DNA of 64,000 bases from Pantoea vagans (GTDB lineage: Bacteria; Pseudomonadota; Gammaproteobacteria; Enterobacterales; Enterobacteriaceae), in the NCBI RefSeq assembly GCF_004792415.1, contig NZ_CP038853.1, positions 1,488,001 to 1,552,000 of the forward strand, given 5' to 3'. The position numbers were made by a program, and so were the translations under genes. Shown here piece by piece: positions 54,682 to 63,469 of this stretch; within the stretch, counting starts at the first letter, position 1; every line of letters starts with the position of its first letter. Below the pieces are notes generated by a model. It saw nothing but the letters and a program-made list of their open reading frames with translations. It had not been told where the DNA came from and searched no databases.

Positions 54682-56151
54682 ATGTTAAGTTTCGACCCTG
54701 AAAAAATTTCTCTTCCGTCTGGCCATTATATTGGCGGCCAGCACTGCCAGAGCCAGGGCCCAGCCTTTGAGGTTAAACGGCCCTCTGATGGCAGGGTCTA
54801 TGCCACGCTGCAGGACGCCACGTCTCAGGATGTTGATCGTGCCGTCACCGTGGCGCATCAGGCGTTGAAAACCAGCGGCTGGTCTGGCTGTCCACCGCGT
54901 GAACGCGGTCGCGTGTTACGCCGCTGGGCCGATCTGATTGAGCAGGACGCGCTGCTGGCACAGCTGGAAGCGCTGGGCTCAACCCGGCCCATCAGCGACG
55001 TGGTGCTGCACGAAATTCCGTTTACCGCCGAAGCCATTCGCTTTTACGCCGAATGCGCCGACAAATACAGCGGCGATCTCTTTCCCACCCGCGACAGCAG
55101 CCTCGGCATGCTGATTGCCGAACCCTATGGCGTCATCGCCGCCATTACCCCGTGGAATTTCCCGCTGTCGATGGCGTCGTGGAAATGCGGACCCGCGCTG
55201 GCAGCAGGCAATGCGGTGGTGCTGAAACCCTCTGAACTCACCCCGTTTTCGACGGTGCGCATGGCCGAACTGGCGATTCAGGCGGGCCTGCCAGCGGGCG
55301 TGCTGAACATTGTGCAGGGCAGTGGCGCGGTGACCGGCAGTGCGCTGGTGAAACATCCACTGGTGCGCAAAGTCTCGTTTACCGGCTCGACCCTGACCGG
55401 CGCGCGCATCATGAGCGATGCCGCGCAGCACGGCATGAAACCGGTGACGCTGGAGCTGGGCGGCAAAAGCCCGCAGCTGGTATTTAATGATGCGGGTGAC
55501 CTTGAGGTGCTGGCTCAGCGCATTCTGCGCGGCTTCACCGCCAACGGCGGTCAGGCCTGCGTGGCGGGCACCCGTCTTATTGTGCAGCGCAACATTGCCG
55601 ATCCGCTGGTTGAGCGGCTGGCCCAGCTTTGCCGGGAAGTGAAACCGGGCGTTACCTGGCAGGAGGGCAGCCGCTACGCGCCGCTGATCGATGAACGCCA
55701 GGGCAACAAAGTCTGCTCGGTCATTGAAGCTGCAAAAGCGCAGGGCGCAGAGGTGCTGGTGGGCGGAGAACGCTTTGCCGACACCGACAACGGCTGGTTC
55801 TGGCAGCCGACGCTGCTGAGCCATGTATCGCAGGATAACCCGGCGGTTCAGCAGGAAATTTTTGGCCCGGTGCTGACGGTACAGACGTTTGATGATGAAG
55901 AGCAGGGGCTGGCGATGGCTGCACACGACACCTACGGCCTCTGCGCCGGTGTCCACACCCTGAGCCTGCCACGCGCGCTGCGGGCGATGCGGGCGATTGA
56001 CGCAGGCACCGTCTGGATTAACCGCTATGGCCGCTCCGGCGACTTCATCATTCCCACCGGCGGCTTTCTCGGCTCCGGCATTGGTAAGGATTTAGGGCGT
56101 CAGGCGTTTCAGGCCTGCCAGCGCCAGAAGAGCGTACTCATCGATTTCTAA
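54682..56151 (+). CDS. NAD(P)-dependent aldehyde dehydrogenase
   Basis: 489 residues from ATG 54682, with AAGGAA seven bases upstream; an in-frame upstream start lacks a site. ALDH blocks: YGVIAAITPWNFPLSMASWKCGPALAAGNAVVLKPSELTPFSTVRMAELAIQAGLPAGVLNIVQG, TLELGGKSPQLVFNDAGDLE (catalytic Glu), FTANGGQACVAGTRLIVQRN (catalytic Cys in GQAC) and QEIFGPVLTVQTFDDEEQGLAMAAHDTYGLCAGVHTLSLPRAL. It resembles the amino-aldehyde group used in polyamine and amine breakdown. First gene of the downstream operon. Confidence 0.9.
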   Translation: MLSFDPEKISLPSGHYIGGQHCQSQGPAFEVKRPSDGRVYATLQDATSQDVDRAVTVAHQALKTSGWSGCPPRERGRVLRRWADLIEQDALLAQLEALGSTRPISDVVLHEIPFTAEAIRFYAECADKYSGDLFPTRDSSLGMLIAEPYGVIAAITPWNFPLSMASWKCGPALAAGNAVVLKPSELTPFSTVRMAELAIQAGLPAGVLNIVQGSGAVTGSALVKHPLVRKVSFTGSTLTGARIMSDAAQHGMKPVTLELGGKSPQLVFNDAGDLEVLAQRILRGFTANGGQACVAGTRLIVQRNIADPLVERLAQLCREVKPGVTWQEGSRYAPLIDERQGNKVCSVIEAAKAQGAEVLVGGERFADTDNGWFWQPTLLSHVSQDNPAVQQEIFGPVLTVQTFDDEEQGLAMAAHDTYGLCAGVHTLSLPRALRAMRAIDAGTVWINRYGRSGDFIIPTGGFLGSGIGKDLGRQAFQACQRQKSVLIDF

Positions 56152-56178
56152 GCGCAACTGACAAGACGAGGGTGTTAC

Positions 56179-56847
56179 ATGGCACTGTTTAAACCGAAAT
56201 TCATCACGTTTGACTGTTACGGCACGCTGATTCGCTTCGATATGGCCGGTGCGGCGGAACGCTGTTTCAGCAACCGCGTCGACCCTGAGGCCATGCACGC
56301 CTTCACCGCTGACTTTGCCAGCTACCGGCTGGATGAGGTGCTCGGCGCATGGAAACCTTATTACGACGTGGTCAGCAATGCGATCCAGCGCACCTGCAAA
56401 AAGTGGGGCGTTAAGTGGGATAAAGCCGACAGCGACTTCATTTACACCGATTGCGCCAGCTGGGGTCCGCACCTCGACGTGCCGGCCGGGCTGGCGAAAG
56501 TCGCAAAAGAGTTTCCGCTGGTGCTGCTGACCAACTCGATGAAAGACCTGATCCCGCACCATATACCGCGTCTGGGTGCGCCGATCCACATGACCATCAC
56601 GGCGGAAGAGGCGGGTGCCTATAAACCGCAGATGAAGGGCTTCGAGTACATGCTGGATAAGCTTGGCTGCGGCCCGGAAGAGATCCTGCACGTCTCCTCC
56701 AGCTTCCGCTATGACCTGATGACCGCCTACGATCTCGGCATCAAAAACAAAGTCTGGGTCAATCGCGGTCATGAACCGGCGAACCCGTACTACCAGTACA
56801 CCGAAATCAAAGATATCGGCGGCCTGCCTGGCGTCGTCGGACTCTGA
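56179..56847 (+). CDS. HAD-superfamily hydrolase, haloacid dehalogenase type II-like
   Basis: 222 residues. HAD motif I is ITFDCYGTLIRFD (nucleophile Asp12), motif II LLTNSMKDLI, the Lys of motif III in GAYKPQMKGFEYMLDKLG, and a late LHVSSSFRYDLMTAYDLGIKNKVWVNRG. This matches L-2-haloacid dehalogenase-type proteins. It has about 27 bases between the ALDH stop and its start and a further 10 to the oxidase. A dehalogenase role is possible but, in this neighbourhood, a phosphatase or C-N/C-X hydrolysis on an amine intermediate is as plausible. Confidence 0.85.
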   Translation: MALFKPKFITFDCYGTLIRFDMAGAAERCFSNRVDPEAMHAFTADFASYRLDEVLGAWKPYYDVVSNAIQRTCKKWGVKWDKADSDFIYTDCASWGPHLDVPAGLAKVAKEFPLVLLTNSMKDLIPHHIPRLGAPIHMTITAEEAGAYKPQMKGFEYMLDKLGCGPEEILHVSSSFRYDLMTAYDLGIKNKVWVNRGHEPANPYYQYTEIKDIGGLPGVVGL

Positions 56848-56857
56848 GGAACCCCCC

Positions 56858-58135
56858 ATGAAACTGGAATCGTTCTGGCAGGCCACGGCTCCGGCCTTTG
56901 CCGGTGCTGCCCGCGAACCGCTGCCCGCCCAGGCGGACGTGGTGGTGATTGGCGGCGGCTTCACCGGCGTCTCGGCAGCCCTTAACCTGGCGCGCAGCGG
57001 CATCAGCGTGGTGCTGCTGGAGAGTGGCGACGTCATGAGCCAGGCATCGGCGCGCAACGGCGGCCACTGCAATACCGGTGTGGCGCAGAACTTCGCCTCG
57101 CTGGTGGCGAGTCAGGGTCTGGAGCAGGCCAGCCGCTTTTACCGGGCATTTGACGACGCGGTGAGCTACGTCCAGCAACTGATTCAGGATGAAGCGATCG
57201 ACTGCGACTTTCGGCTGTGCGGCAAACTTAAGCTCGCCAGCAAAGCCTCGCACGTCGCCGGGCTGCGGGAGGCGTATGAACTGATGCGCCGTACCGTGGA
57301 CCCGGAGATCGAACTGCTCGACAAAACGGCGGTGCGCGACGAGATCGCCAGCGACAAATTCCACGGCGGCCTGCTGCAGAAGCGTGGCGGTCAGATGCAC
57401 ATGGGCAAATTTGGCATCGGGCTGGCTGAAGCCGCCGCGCGCAGCGGGGCGAAGATTTATCCGCATCATGCCGTGACGAAACTGGAACGTCTGAAGGGTT
57501 ATCAGCACCGGATTCACACTGCAAACGGCACCCTTCTGGCGGATAAGGTGCTGATGGCGACGGGCTGCTCCAACGTCGGCCCTTTTCCCTGGTTTCAGCG
57601 CCGCATCGTGCCGGTCGGCAGCTTTATCGTGGTGACCGAAGCACTCGACCCGGCGCTGCTGCGCCAGGTGCTGCCCAACAATCGGACCTATGTGACGTCG
57701 CTGAATATCGGCAACTACTTCCGCACCACTGCCGACAGCCGGCTGGTGTTTGGCGGCCGGGCGCGGTTTGCGGTCAGCAACCCGACCTCTGATTCGCGCA
57801 GCGGCGAGATCCTGCGCCACGCGATGACGCAGATGCTTCCGCAACTCGGCCAGGCAGCGCTGGATTACTGCTGGGGCGGCATGGTCGATATGACCGCCGA
57901 CCGTCTGCCGCACGCGGGTGAACAGGATGGCCTCTTCTATTCGCTGGGCTACAGCGGCCACGGCACGCAGATGTCGGTGTGGATGGGACGGGTAATGGCC
58001 GATCTGCTGGCCGAAAAGCGCACTGAAAATCCCTGGCAGCGCGACGCATGGCCCGCGCTGCCCGGTTATCACGGCAAGCCATGGTTTTTACCGCTCGCAG
58101 GACTCTATTACAAAGCAAAGGATCGCCTTTCTTAA
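56858..58135 (+). CDS. FAD-dependent amine oxidase of the DAO family (PuuB-like)
   Basis: 425 residues from ATG 56858, with GAGGA eight bases upstream. Dinucleotide site VVVIGGGFTGVSAALNLARSGISVVLLESGDVMSQASARNGGHCNTG; the SARNGGH motif is typical of the gamma-glutamylputrescine oxidase/DAO group. Other blocks: KFGIGLAEAAARSGAKIYPHHAVTKLER, VLMATGCSNVGPFPWFQRRIVPVGSFIVVTEAL and DRLPHAGEQDGLFYSLGYSGHGTQMSVWMGRVMADLL. It should oxidise a secondary or primary amine, giving an imine/aldehyde for the ALDH. Confidence 0.88.
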   Translation: MKLESFWQATAPAFAGAAREPLPAQADVVVIGGGFTGVSAALNLARSGISVVLLESGDVMSQASARNGGHCNTGVAQNFASLVASQGLEQASRFYRAFDDAVSYVQQLIQDEAIDCDFRLCGKLKLASKASHVAGLREAYELMRRTVDPEIELLDKTAVRDEIASDKFHGGLLQKRGGQMHMGKFGIGLAEAAARSGAKIYPHHAVTKLERLKGYQHRIHTANGTLLADKVLMATGCSNVGPFPWFQRRIVPVGSFIVVTEALDPALLRQVLPNNRTYVTSLNIGNYFRTTADSRLVFGGRARFAVSNPTSDSRSGEILRHAMTQMLPQLGQAALDYCWGGMVDMTADRLPHAGEQDGLFYSLGYSGHGTQMSVWMGRVMADLLAEKRTENPWQRDAWPALPGYHGKPWFLPLAGLYYKAKDRLS

Positions 58136-58145
58136 CGTCCCGTCG

Positions 58146-58172
58146 GGTGCTGGCCGCCAGGTTGCCAGCACC
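58146..58172 (+). promoter_or_regulatory. Intercistronic hairpin before the binding-protein gene
   Basis: Arms GGTGCTGGC and GCCAGCACC with a nine-base loop, between oxidase and binding-protein genes; no T-run. Likely partial attenuation or mRNA stabilisation. Confidence 0.6.
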
Positions 58173-58216
58173 GCCAGAACATGATCCCGGTTCGCCTGAC
58201 TATTGAGGGTAGAGAG

Positions 58217-59824
58217 ATGAGTAAATTTGATAATAACGACGCTGATGCGGTAAATCCGGCACTGACGCGCATGATCACCGAAGGCTCGCTGTCACGCCGC
58301 AGCCTGATGAAGATTCTTTCCGCCGGTGCGGTGATGAGCAGCGGGCTGGTGGGCTTTTCCGGGGCGGCACTGGCGGACGACAAGCCGGTCAAAGGCGGTA
58401 AACTGCGGGCGGCAATGTCGAATGCTTCCGCCACCGACACACTCGATCCGGCGAAAAGTAACAACAGCGCGGATTATACCCGTCAGTTTATGTTCTACAG
58501 CGGCCTGACCGAACTGGACAAAAACCTGATGGCGCAACCGGCGCTGGCCGAATCAGTGGAATCCAGCGACGGCATCACCTGGCATATTAAACTGCGGAAG
58601 GGCATCACCTTCCATGATGGCAAACCGCTGACTGCTAAAGACGTGATCTTCTCACTCAGCCGACACAAAGATCCGGCCATCGCCTCAATCGCCTTTAAGC
58701 TGGCCGATCAGTTCAAAACCTTCAGTGCGGTCAATGATAACGAGGTACAGCTGGAGCTGAACAGCGCCAACTTTGACGTCCCTTACATGCTGGCGACGCC
58801 GCCATTTTTGATTGTCAAAGACGGCACCACCGACTTCAGTAAAGGCATCGGCACCGGTCCGTTTGTCTGCAAAACCTTTATGCCAGGCACGCGCACCATC
58901 GGCACCAAAAATCCCAACTACTACAAGCCCGGTCTGCCGCATCTGGATGAGGTGGAGCTGATTGGCGTCACTGACAACGCGGCGCGTGTCAATGCCCTGA
59001 TGTCGGGCGATCTGCAGATGGTCTCCACCCTGAGCGCCGCAGACTGCAAACGCATCAAAGCCAGCAGCGAGTTTGGCATACTGGAAAGCAAATCAGGCAT
59101 GTACACCAACCTGATTATCCGTACCGACGTGAAGCCGGGTAACAACGAAGATTTCGTGCTGGCGATGAAATATCTGCAGCCGCGCGAAATGCTGGTGAAA
59201 ACGGTACTGCAGGGTTACGGCGACGTCAGTAATGACACTCCGGTTCCGCCGTGGCATCCGCTTTACAACGCCGATCTCAAACCGCGTCCGCTCGATATAG
59301 AAAAAGCGAAGTTCCACATTAAAAAAGCCGGCATGGCGGGCGCTACGGTAGAGATCATCACGACGCCCAACATTGAAGGGGCGAACGAAGGCGGGCAGAT
59401 GATCCAGCAGATGGCGCGCGGGGCAGGGCTGAACATAAAAGTGCGACGCGTGCCGTATGACGGTTACTGGTCTTCGCACTGGATGAAAGATCCGGTGGGA
59501 TATGGCTCGATAAATCCGCGTCCGACGCTCGACATGCTCTTCTCACAGTTTTATCTCTCTACCGCACCGAATAACGAGTCGGGCTGGAAAAATCCGCAGT
59601 TTGATCAGCTGGTGGTCGCCGCGCGCGGAGAACGCGATCAGGCAAAGCGCAAACAGATGTATGGCGACATGCAGACGCTGATTTATGACCACTGCGGCAC
59701 GATCATCCCGACCTTTATCAGCTCCACCGATGGCTACAACAAAAAGGTCAAAGGGGTCGAAGCCTGGCCGTCAGGCATGATGATGGGCTATCGCTTCCAT
59801 GAGTTTGCCTGGCTGACCGCCTGA
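58217..59824 (+). CDS. ABC transporter substrate-binding protein, family 5, Tat-type signal
   Basis: 535 residues from ATG 58217 (GAGAG upstream). The N-terminus carries LSRRSLMKILSAGAVMSSGLVGFSGAALA, a twin-arginine signal (SRRSLMK), so it is exported folded. Mature part: LRAAMSNASATDTLDPAKSNNSADYTRQFMFYSGLTELDKNLMAQPALAESVESSDGITWHIKLRKGITFHDGKPLTAKDVIFSLSRH, then GTGPFVCKTFMPGTRTIGTKNPNYYKPGLPHLDEVELIGV, and a long C-terminal lobe. It is receptor for the following permeases and double-ATPase; a peptide-type or amine-conjugate ligand is likely. Confidence 0.92.
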   Translation: MSKFDNNDADAVNPALTRMITEGSLSRRSLMKILSAGAVMSSGLVGFSGAALADDKPVKGGKLRAAMSNASATDTLDPAKSNNSADYTRQFMFYSGLTELDKNLMAQPALAESVESSDGITWHIKLRKGITFHDGKPLTAKDVIFSLSRHKDPAIASIAFKLADQFKTFSAVNDNEVQLELNSANFDVPYMLATPPFLIVKDGTTDFSKGIGTGPFVCKTFMPGTRTIGTKNPNYYKPGLPHLDEVELIGVTDNAARVNALMSGDLQMVSTLSAADCKRIKASSEFGILESKSGMYTNLIIRTDVKPGNNEDFVLAMKYLQPREMLVKTVLQGYGDVSNDTPVPPWHPLYNADLKPRPLDIEKAKFHIKKAGMAGATVEIITTPNIEGANEGGQMIQQMARGAGLNIKVRRVPYDGYWSSHWMKDPVGYGSINPRPTLDMLFSQFYLSTAPNNESGWKNPQFDQLVVAARGERDQAKRKQMYGDMQTLIYDHCGTIIPTFISSTDGYNKKVKGVEAWPSGMMMGYRFHEFAWLTA

Positions 59825-59865
59825 TCTCAGCCTGTCCCATCAGGCTATTTATAAGGAGTTCGCCG

Positions 59866-60822
59866 ATGAACCGATACATGCTGTTCCTGATTGCCCGGCG
59901 CATTGGCGCCGGCATCCTGACGTTGCTTATCGTCTCGGCGGTGGTGTTTTTCATCACCAGCCTGCTGCCGGGTGACGCGGCGCAGATGATCCTCGGCCAG
60001 AACGCCACGCCGGAAACGGTGGCGGCGTTACGGCAGCAGCTGGGTCTCGATCAGCCTTTACTGGTGCGCTACCTCCACTGGCTGACGGGTATGGTGCAGG
60101 GTGACTTTGGCATCTCGTTTGCCAGCCATCTGCCGGTCTCGCAGCTGGTGGCGCAGCGCATACCCGCCACCTTTGAACTGGCGGGCATCACCACGCTGAT
60201 CTGCGTACCGCTGGCGCTGATTATCGGCATTATCGCGGCGATGAACCGCGGTTCAAGGCTCGATCGGGCGCTGGTTATCGGCACCATGGCGACGGTGGCC
60301 GTGCCGGAGTTCCTGGTCGCGACCGTGGCGGTGCTGATTTTCGCCGTCAAACTGCACTGGGTGTCGGCGATGTCGTTCGGCAGTCCGGACAGCGACCTGC
60401 TGAGCTACCTCAAAGCCTATGCGCTGCCGGTGCTGACGCTCTGCTGCGTGCTGGTGGCGCAGATGGCCCGCATGACGCGGGCCGCCATTATCAACCAGCT
60501 AGACAGCCCCTACCTGGAGATGGCGCTGCTGAAAGGGGTGTCGCCGCTCCGCGCCGTGCTGCGTCACGCGCTGCCCAACGCGGTCGGACCCATCGCCAAT
60601 GCGATCTCTCTCAGTCTCTCCTACCTGTTTGGCGGGGTGATCATCATCGAAACCATCTTCAGCTATCCCGGTCTGGCCAGCCAGCTGGTGGATGCGGTCA
60701 GCAACCGCGACCTGCCGGTGGTGCAGCTCTGCGTGATGCTGTTCGCCGCCTGCTACCTGGTTCTGCTGCTGGCGGCCGACATTCTGACTATCGCCTTTAA
60801 CCCGAAATGGAGAAGCGCATGA
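59866..60822 (+). CDS. Peptide-type ABC transporter permease, DppB-like
   Basis: 318 residues, inner membrane. N-terminal helix FLIARRIGAGILTLLIVSAVVFFITSLLPGD, then LGLDQPLLVRYLHWLTGMVQGDFGISF, and the core GLASQLVDAVSNRDLPVVQLCVMLFAACYLVLLLAADIL. EAA loop: GVSPLRAVLRHALPNAVGPIANAIS. GGAG precedes the ATG. Its stop overlaps the next start. Confidence 0.94.
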   Translation: MNRYMLFLIARRIGAGILTLLIVSAVVFFITSLLPGDAAQMILGQNATPETVAALRQQLGLDQPLLVRYLHWLTGMVQGDFGISFASHLPVSQLVAQRIPATFELAGITTLICVPLALIIGIIAAMNRGSRLDRALVIGTMATVAVPEFLVATVAVLIFAVKLHWVSAMSFGSPDSDLLSYLKAYALPVLTLCCVLVAQMARMTRAAIINQLDSPYLEMALLKGVSPLRAVLRHALPNAVGPIANAISLSLSYLFGGVIIIETIFSYPGLASQLVDAVSNRDLPVVQLCVMLFAACYLVLLLAADILTIAFNPKWRSA

Positions 60823-61670
60823 ATACACTCTTGTTGCCCTGGCGTTTCTTACAGTCGCTCTCCTGGTCGGGCCGGCTGGGTCTGATCATGTCGCTGTTCT
60901 GGCTGCTGATGGCGGTATTTGGCACGCCACTGGCCCCGCACAGCATTGATGACATCGGCGGCGGCCCGCTGATGGGCGGCATGACGGCCGATAACCTGCT
61001 GGGGACCGACTACCTGGGGCGCGACATGCTGAGCCGTATCCTCTACGGCGCGAAGTTCTCCATCGGCCTGGCGCTGAGTGCGGCGCTTCTGGCCAGCCTG
61101 ATCGGCACGCTGCTGGCCCTGCTGGCGGCGGTAACGGGACGCTGGCTGGAGGAGCTGCTGGGCCGCGTCAACGATGCCCTGCTGGTGCTGCCGGGCAAGG
61201 TACTGTCGCTGATGATTGTCGCGGTGTTTGGCTCCTCGCTGCCTATGCTGATCCTGACGGCGGTGTTCACCTACTGGCCGGGCGCATTCCGCATTGCTTT
61301 TGCCATGGCCAGCTCGCTGCGCAGCATGGATTACGTCCGGGCATCACGGCTGCGGGGCGAAAGCCGCTGGTATATCGCCATTCACGATATCCTGCCTAAT
61401 ATGGTGCACCCGATGCTGACGGACTTTGGCCTGCGCTTTGTCTACATCGTGCTGCTGCTGAGCGGCCTGAGCTTCCTCGGCCTGGGGGTGCAGCCGCCGT
61501 ACGCCGACTGGGGCACGCTGGTACGTGAAAATATGCAGGGGCTGTTTGATGGCTCGCCCGCGGTACTGATGCCCGCACTGGCAATTGCCAGCCTGACCAT
61601 TGGCGCCAACCTGTTTATTGACAGCCTGCAGGCGATGCGTCCGATGACGCTGGCGAAGGAGGGAGCATGA
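60819..61670 (+). CDS. Peptide-type ABC transporter permease, DppC-like
   Basis: 283 residues; ATG 60819 forms ATGA with the previous stop. Contains LLGTDYLGRDMLSRILYGAKFSIGLALSAALLASLIG, the RLRGESRWYIAIHDILPNMVHPMLTDFGLRFVYIVLLLSGLSFLGLGVQPPYADWGTLVREN module and a terminal helix. Typical DppC; overlaps the ATPase start by four bases. Confidence 0.94.
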   Translation: MNTLLLPWRFLQSLSWSGRLGLIMSLFWLLMAVFGTPLAPHSIDDIGGGPLMGGMTADNLLGTDYLGRDMLSRILYGAKFSIGLALSAALLASLIGTLLALLAAVTGRWLEELLGRVNDALLVLPGKVLSLMIVAVFGSSLPMLILTAVFTYWPGAFRIAFAMASSLRSMDYVRASRLRGESRWYIAIHDILPNMVHPMLTDFGLRFVYIVLLLSGLSFLGLGVQPPYADWGTLVRENMQGLFDGSPAVLMPALAIASLTIGANLFIDSLQAMRPMTLAKEGA

Positions 61671-63331
61671 ACGTGACACCACATACCGCTATGCCGGTGA
61701 TTTCGGTGGATAAACTGCGCGTTACCGCGCAGACCGATCGCGGCGAAGAGATCGACCTTGTGTCGGACATTCACTTCACGGTGCAGAAGGGCGAGGTGCT
61801 GGCGCTGATTGGCGAATCCGGCTCCGGAAAAACCACCATCGCCATGGCACTGATGGGCTATGCCCGCAATGGTTGCCGCATCGCTGAGGGCAATATTCAC
61901 GTTGCGGGTACCGACGTTAACAGCCTGACGCCGGGCCAGCTGCGCGCGTTTCGCGGTAACAAGGTCGCCTATATCGCCCAGAGCGCCGCGGCGTCATTTA
62001 ATCCGGGCATGAAGATCCTCGACCAGGTGATTGAGCCGGTGGTTATTCACGGCACGATGACCCGCAAAGACGCGAAAGCCAAAGCGATCGGCCTGTTCCG
62101 TGAGCTGGCGCTGCCCAATCCTGAGACCATTGGCGACCGGTTCCCGCACCAGGTGTCGGGCGGTCAGTTACAGCGCCTGATGACGGCGATGGCGCTGATT
62201 GGCGATCCCGACGTCGTGATCCTGGATGAGCCCACGACCGCGCTGGATGTCACCACGCAGGTGGAAGTGCTGAAGGCGTTTCGCCGCGTGGTGGTGCAGC
62301 GCGGCGTCACCGCGATCTACGTCAGTCACGATCTGGCCGTGGTGGCACAGATGGCTGACCGGATTCTGGTGCTGCTGCGCGGTAAAATGGCGGAGTATGG
62401 CAGTACCGCGCACCTGATTGGCGCGCCGCAGGCGGAATACACGCGACTGCTGATGGAAGCGGCACGGCAGAAAGAGCGGCCCAGCAACTGGTGTCCGGCT
62501 GCCGCCGATATTCAGCCGCTACTGGAAGTGCGCGATCTTAACGCCGGTTACGGCCCGCGCAACAGCGACGGCCAGCCGAAAATACGCATTCTGGAGGAGA
62601 TTAACCTTAAGCTGTGGAAAGGGCAGGCGACTGGCATCATCGGCGAGTCAGGCTCGGGCAAAACGACGCTGGCTCATGCGATTGCCGGTCTCAACGCGCC
62701 AAGCCACGGGCATATCCTGTTTAACGGCCACTATATTGCCGGCGATATGCAGAAACGTCCTGACAACGAGCTGCGGCGCATTCAGTATGTATTCCAGATG
62801 GCAGATACCGCGCTGAATCCGGCCCACAGCGTTGAGCGTATCCTGTCGCGGCCGCTGACGCTGTTTCATGGCCTGAGTGGTGCAGCCCGGCAGCAGCGAC
62901 TTTATCAGCTGCTGGATCTGGTGCAGCTGCCGCGCAGCGTGCTGTGGCGGCGTCCCTGGGCGCTCTCCGGCGGTCAGAAGCAGCGCGTCAATCTGGCGCG
63001 TGCGCTGGCAGCGGAGCCGGATCTGATTTTGTGCGATGAAGTGACCTCGGCGCTGGATACCGTGGTCGCCGCCGCCGTCCTCGACTTAATCAGCGAACTG
63101 CGTCGCGAACTGGGGCTCTCGGTGATCTTCATCAGCCACGACATGCATGCGGTGCGCGCGGTGTGCGACGAAATTGTGGTGATGAAAAGCGGTCGCATCG
63201 TCACCCAGCTGGCACGCAATGACTACGACAAGCCGACCAGCGAGCTGTATTTCGAGCGGCTGAAACGCGCGGTGCCGGAGCTGCGTCAGGGCTGGCTGGA
63301 TGAACATGAAGAGATTTTAAAAGCGGAGTGA
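61667..63331 (+). CDS. Fused double ABC ATPase (DppD-DppF type)
   Basis: 554 residues, two ATPase domains in one chain. Domain 1: Walker [19 protein letters not shown]-loop YIAQSAAASFNPG, signature VSGGQLQRLMTAMAL, Walker [20 protein letters not shown]. Domain 2 begins near residue 285 with LEVRDLNAGYG; Walker [18 protein letters not shown], signature LSGGQKQRVNLARALAAE and DEVTSALDTVVAA (DE then VTSALD in place of the usual EPTSALD). The two separate ATPases of the left-edge transporter are here one gene. Confidence 0.93.
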   Translation: MNVTPHTAMPVISVDKLRVTAQTDRGEEIDLVSDIHFTVQKGEVLALIGESGSGKTTIAMALMGYARNGCRIAEGNIHVAGTDVNSLTPGQLRAFRGNKVAYIAQSAAASFNPGMKILDQVIEPVVIHGTMTRKDAKAKAIGLFRELALPNPETIGDRFPHQVSGGQLQRLMTAMALIGDPDVVILDEPTTALDVTTQVEVLKAFRRVVVQRGVTAIYVSHDLAVVAQMADRILVLLRGKMAEYGSTAHLIGAPQAEYTRLLMEAARQKERPSNWCPAAADIQPLLEVRDLNAGYGPRNSDGQPKIRILEEINLKLWKGQATGIIGESGSGKTTLAHAIAGLNAPSHGHILFNGHYIAGDMQKRPDNELRRIQYVFQMADTALNPAHSVERILSRPLTLFHGLSGAARQQRLYQLLDLVQLPRSVLWRRPWALSGGQKQRVNLARALAAEPDLILCDEVTSALDTVVAAAVLDLISELRRELGLSVIFISHDMHAVRAVCDEIVVMKSGRIVTQLARNDYDKPTSELYFERLKRAVPELRQGWLDEHEEILKAE

Positions 63332-63469
63332 GTGGCCGCTGAGCCTTACGGGCAACTGAATTTATCCGTCTGCGCAGTAGTGATGTGCAAGGCAGGCGGC
63401 GTGGGTCAGCGTACAGCGGCGATGTCGCCGTGCGCCAGACCCGATACTGACAACAGAGGTCATCTTGTT
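63332..63469. other. Gap before the last oxidase gene
   Basis: About 138 bases with no supported gene or clear terminator, so the following oxidase may be in the same operon. Confidence 0.45.
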
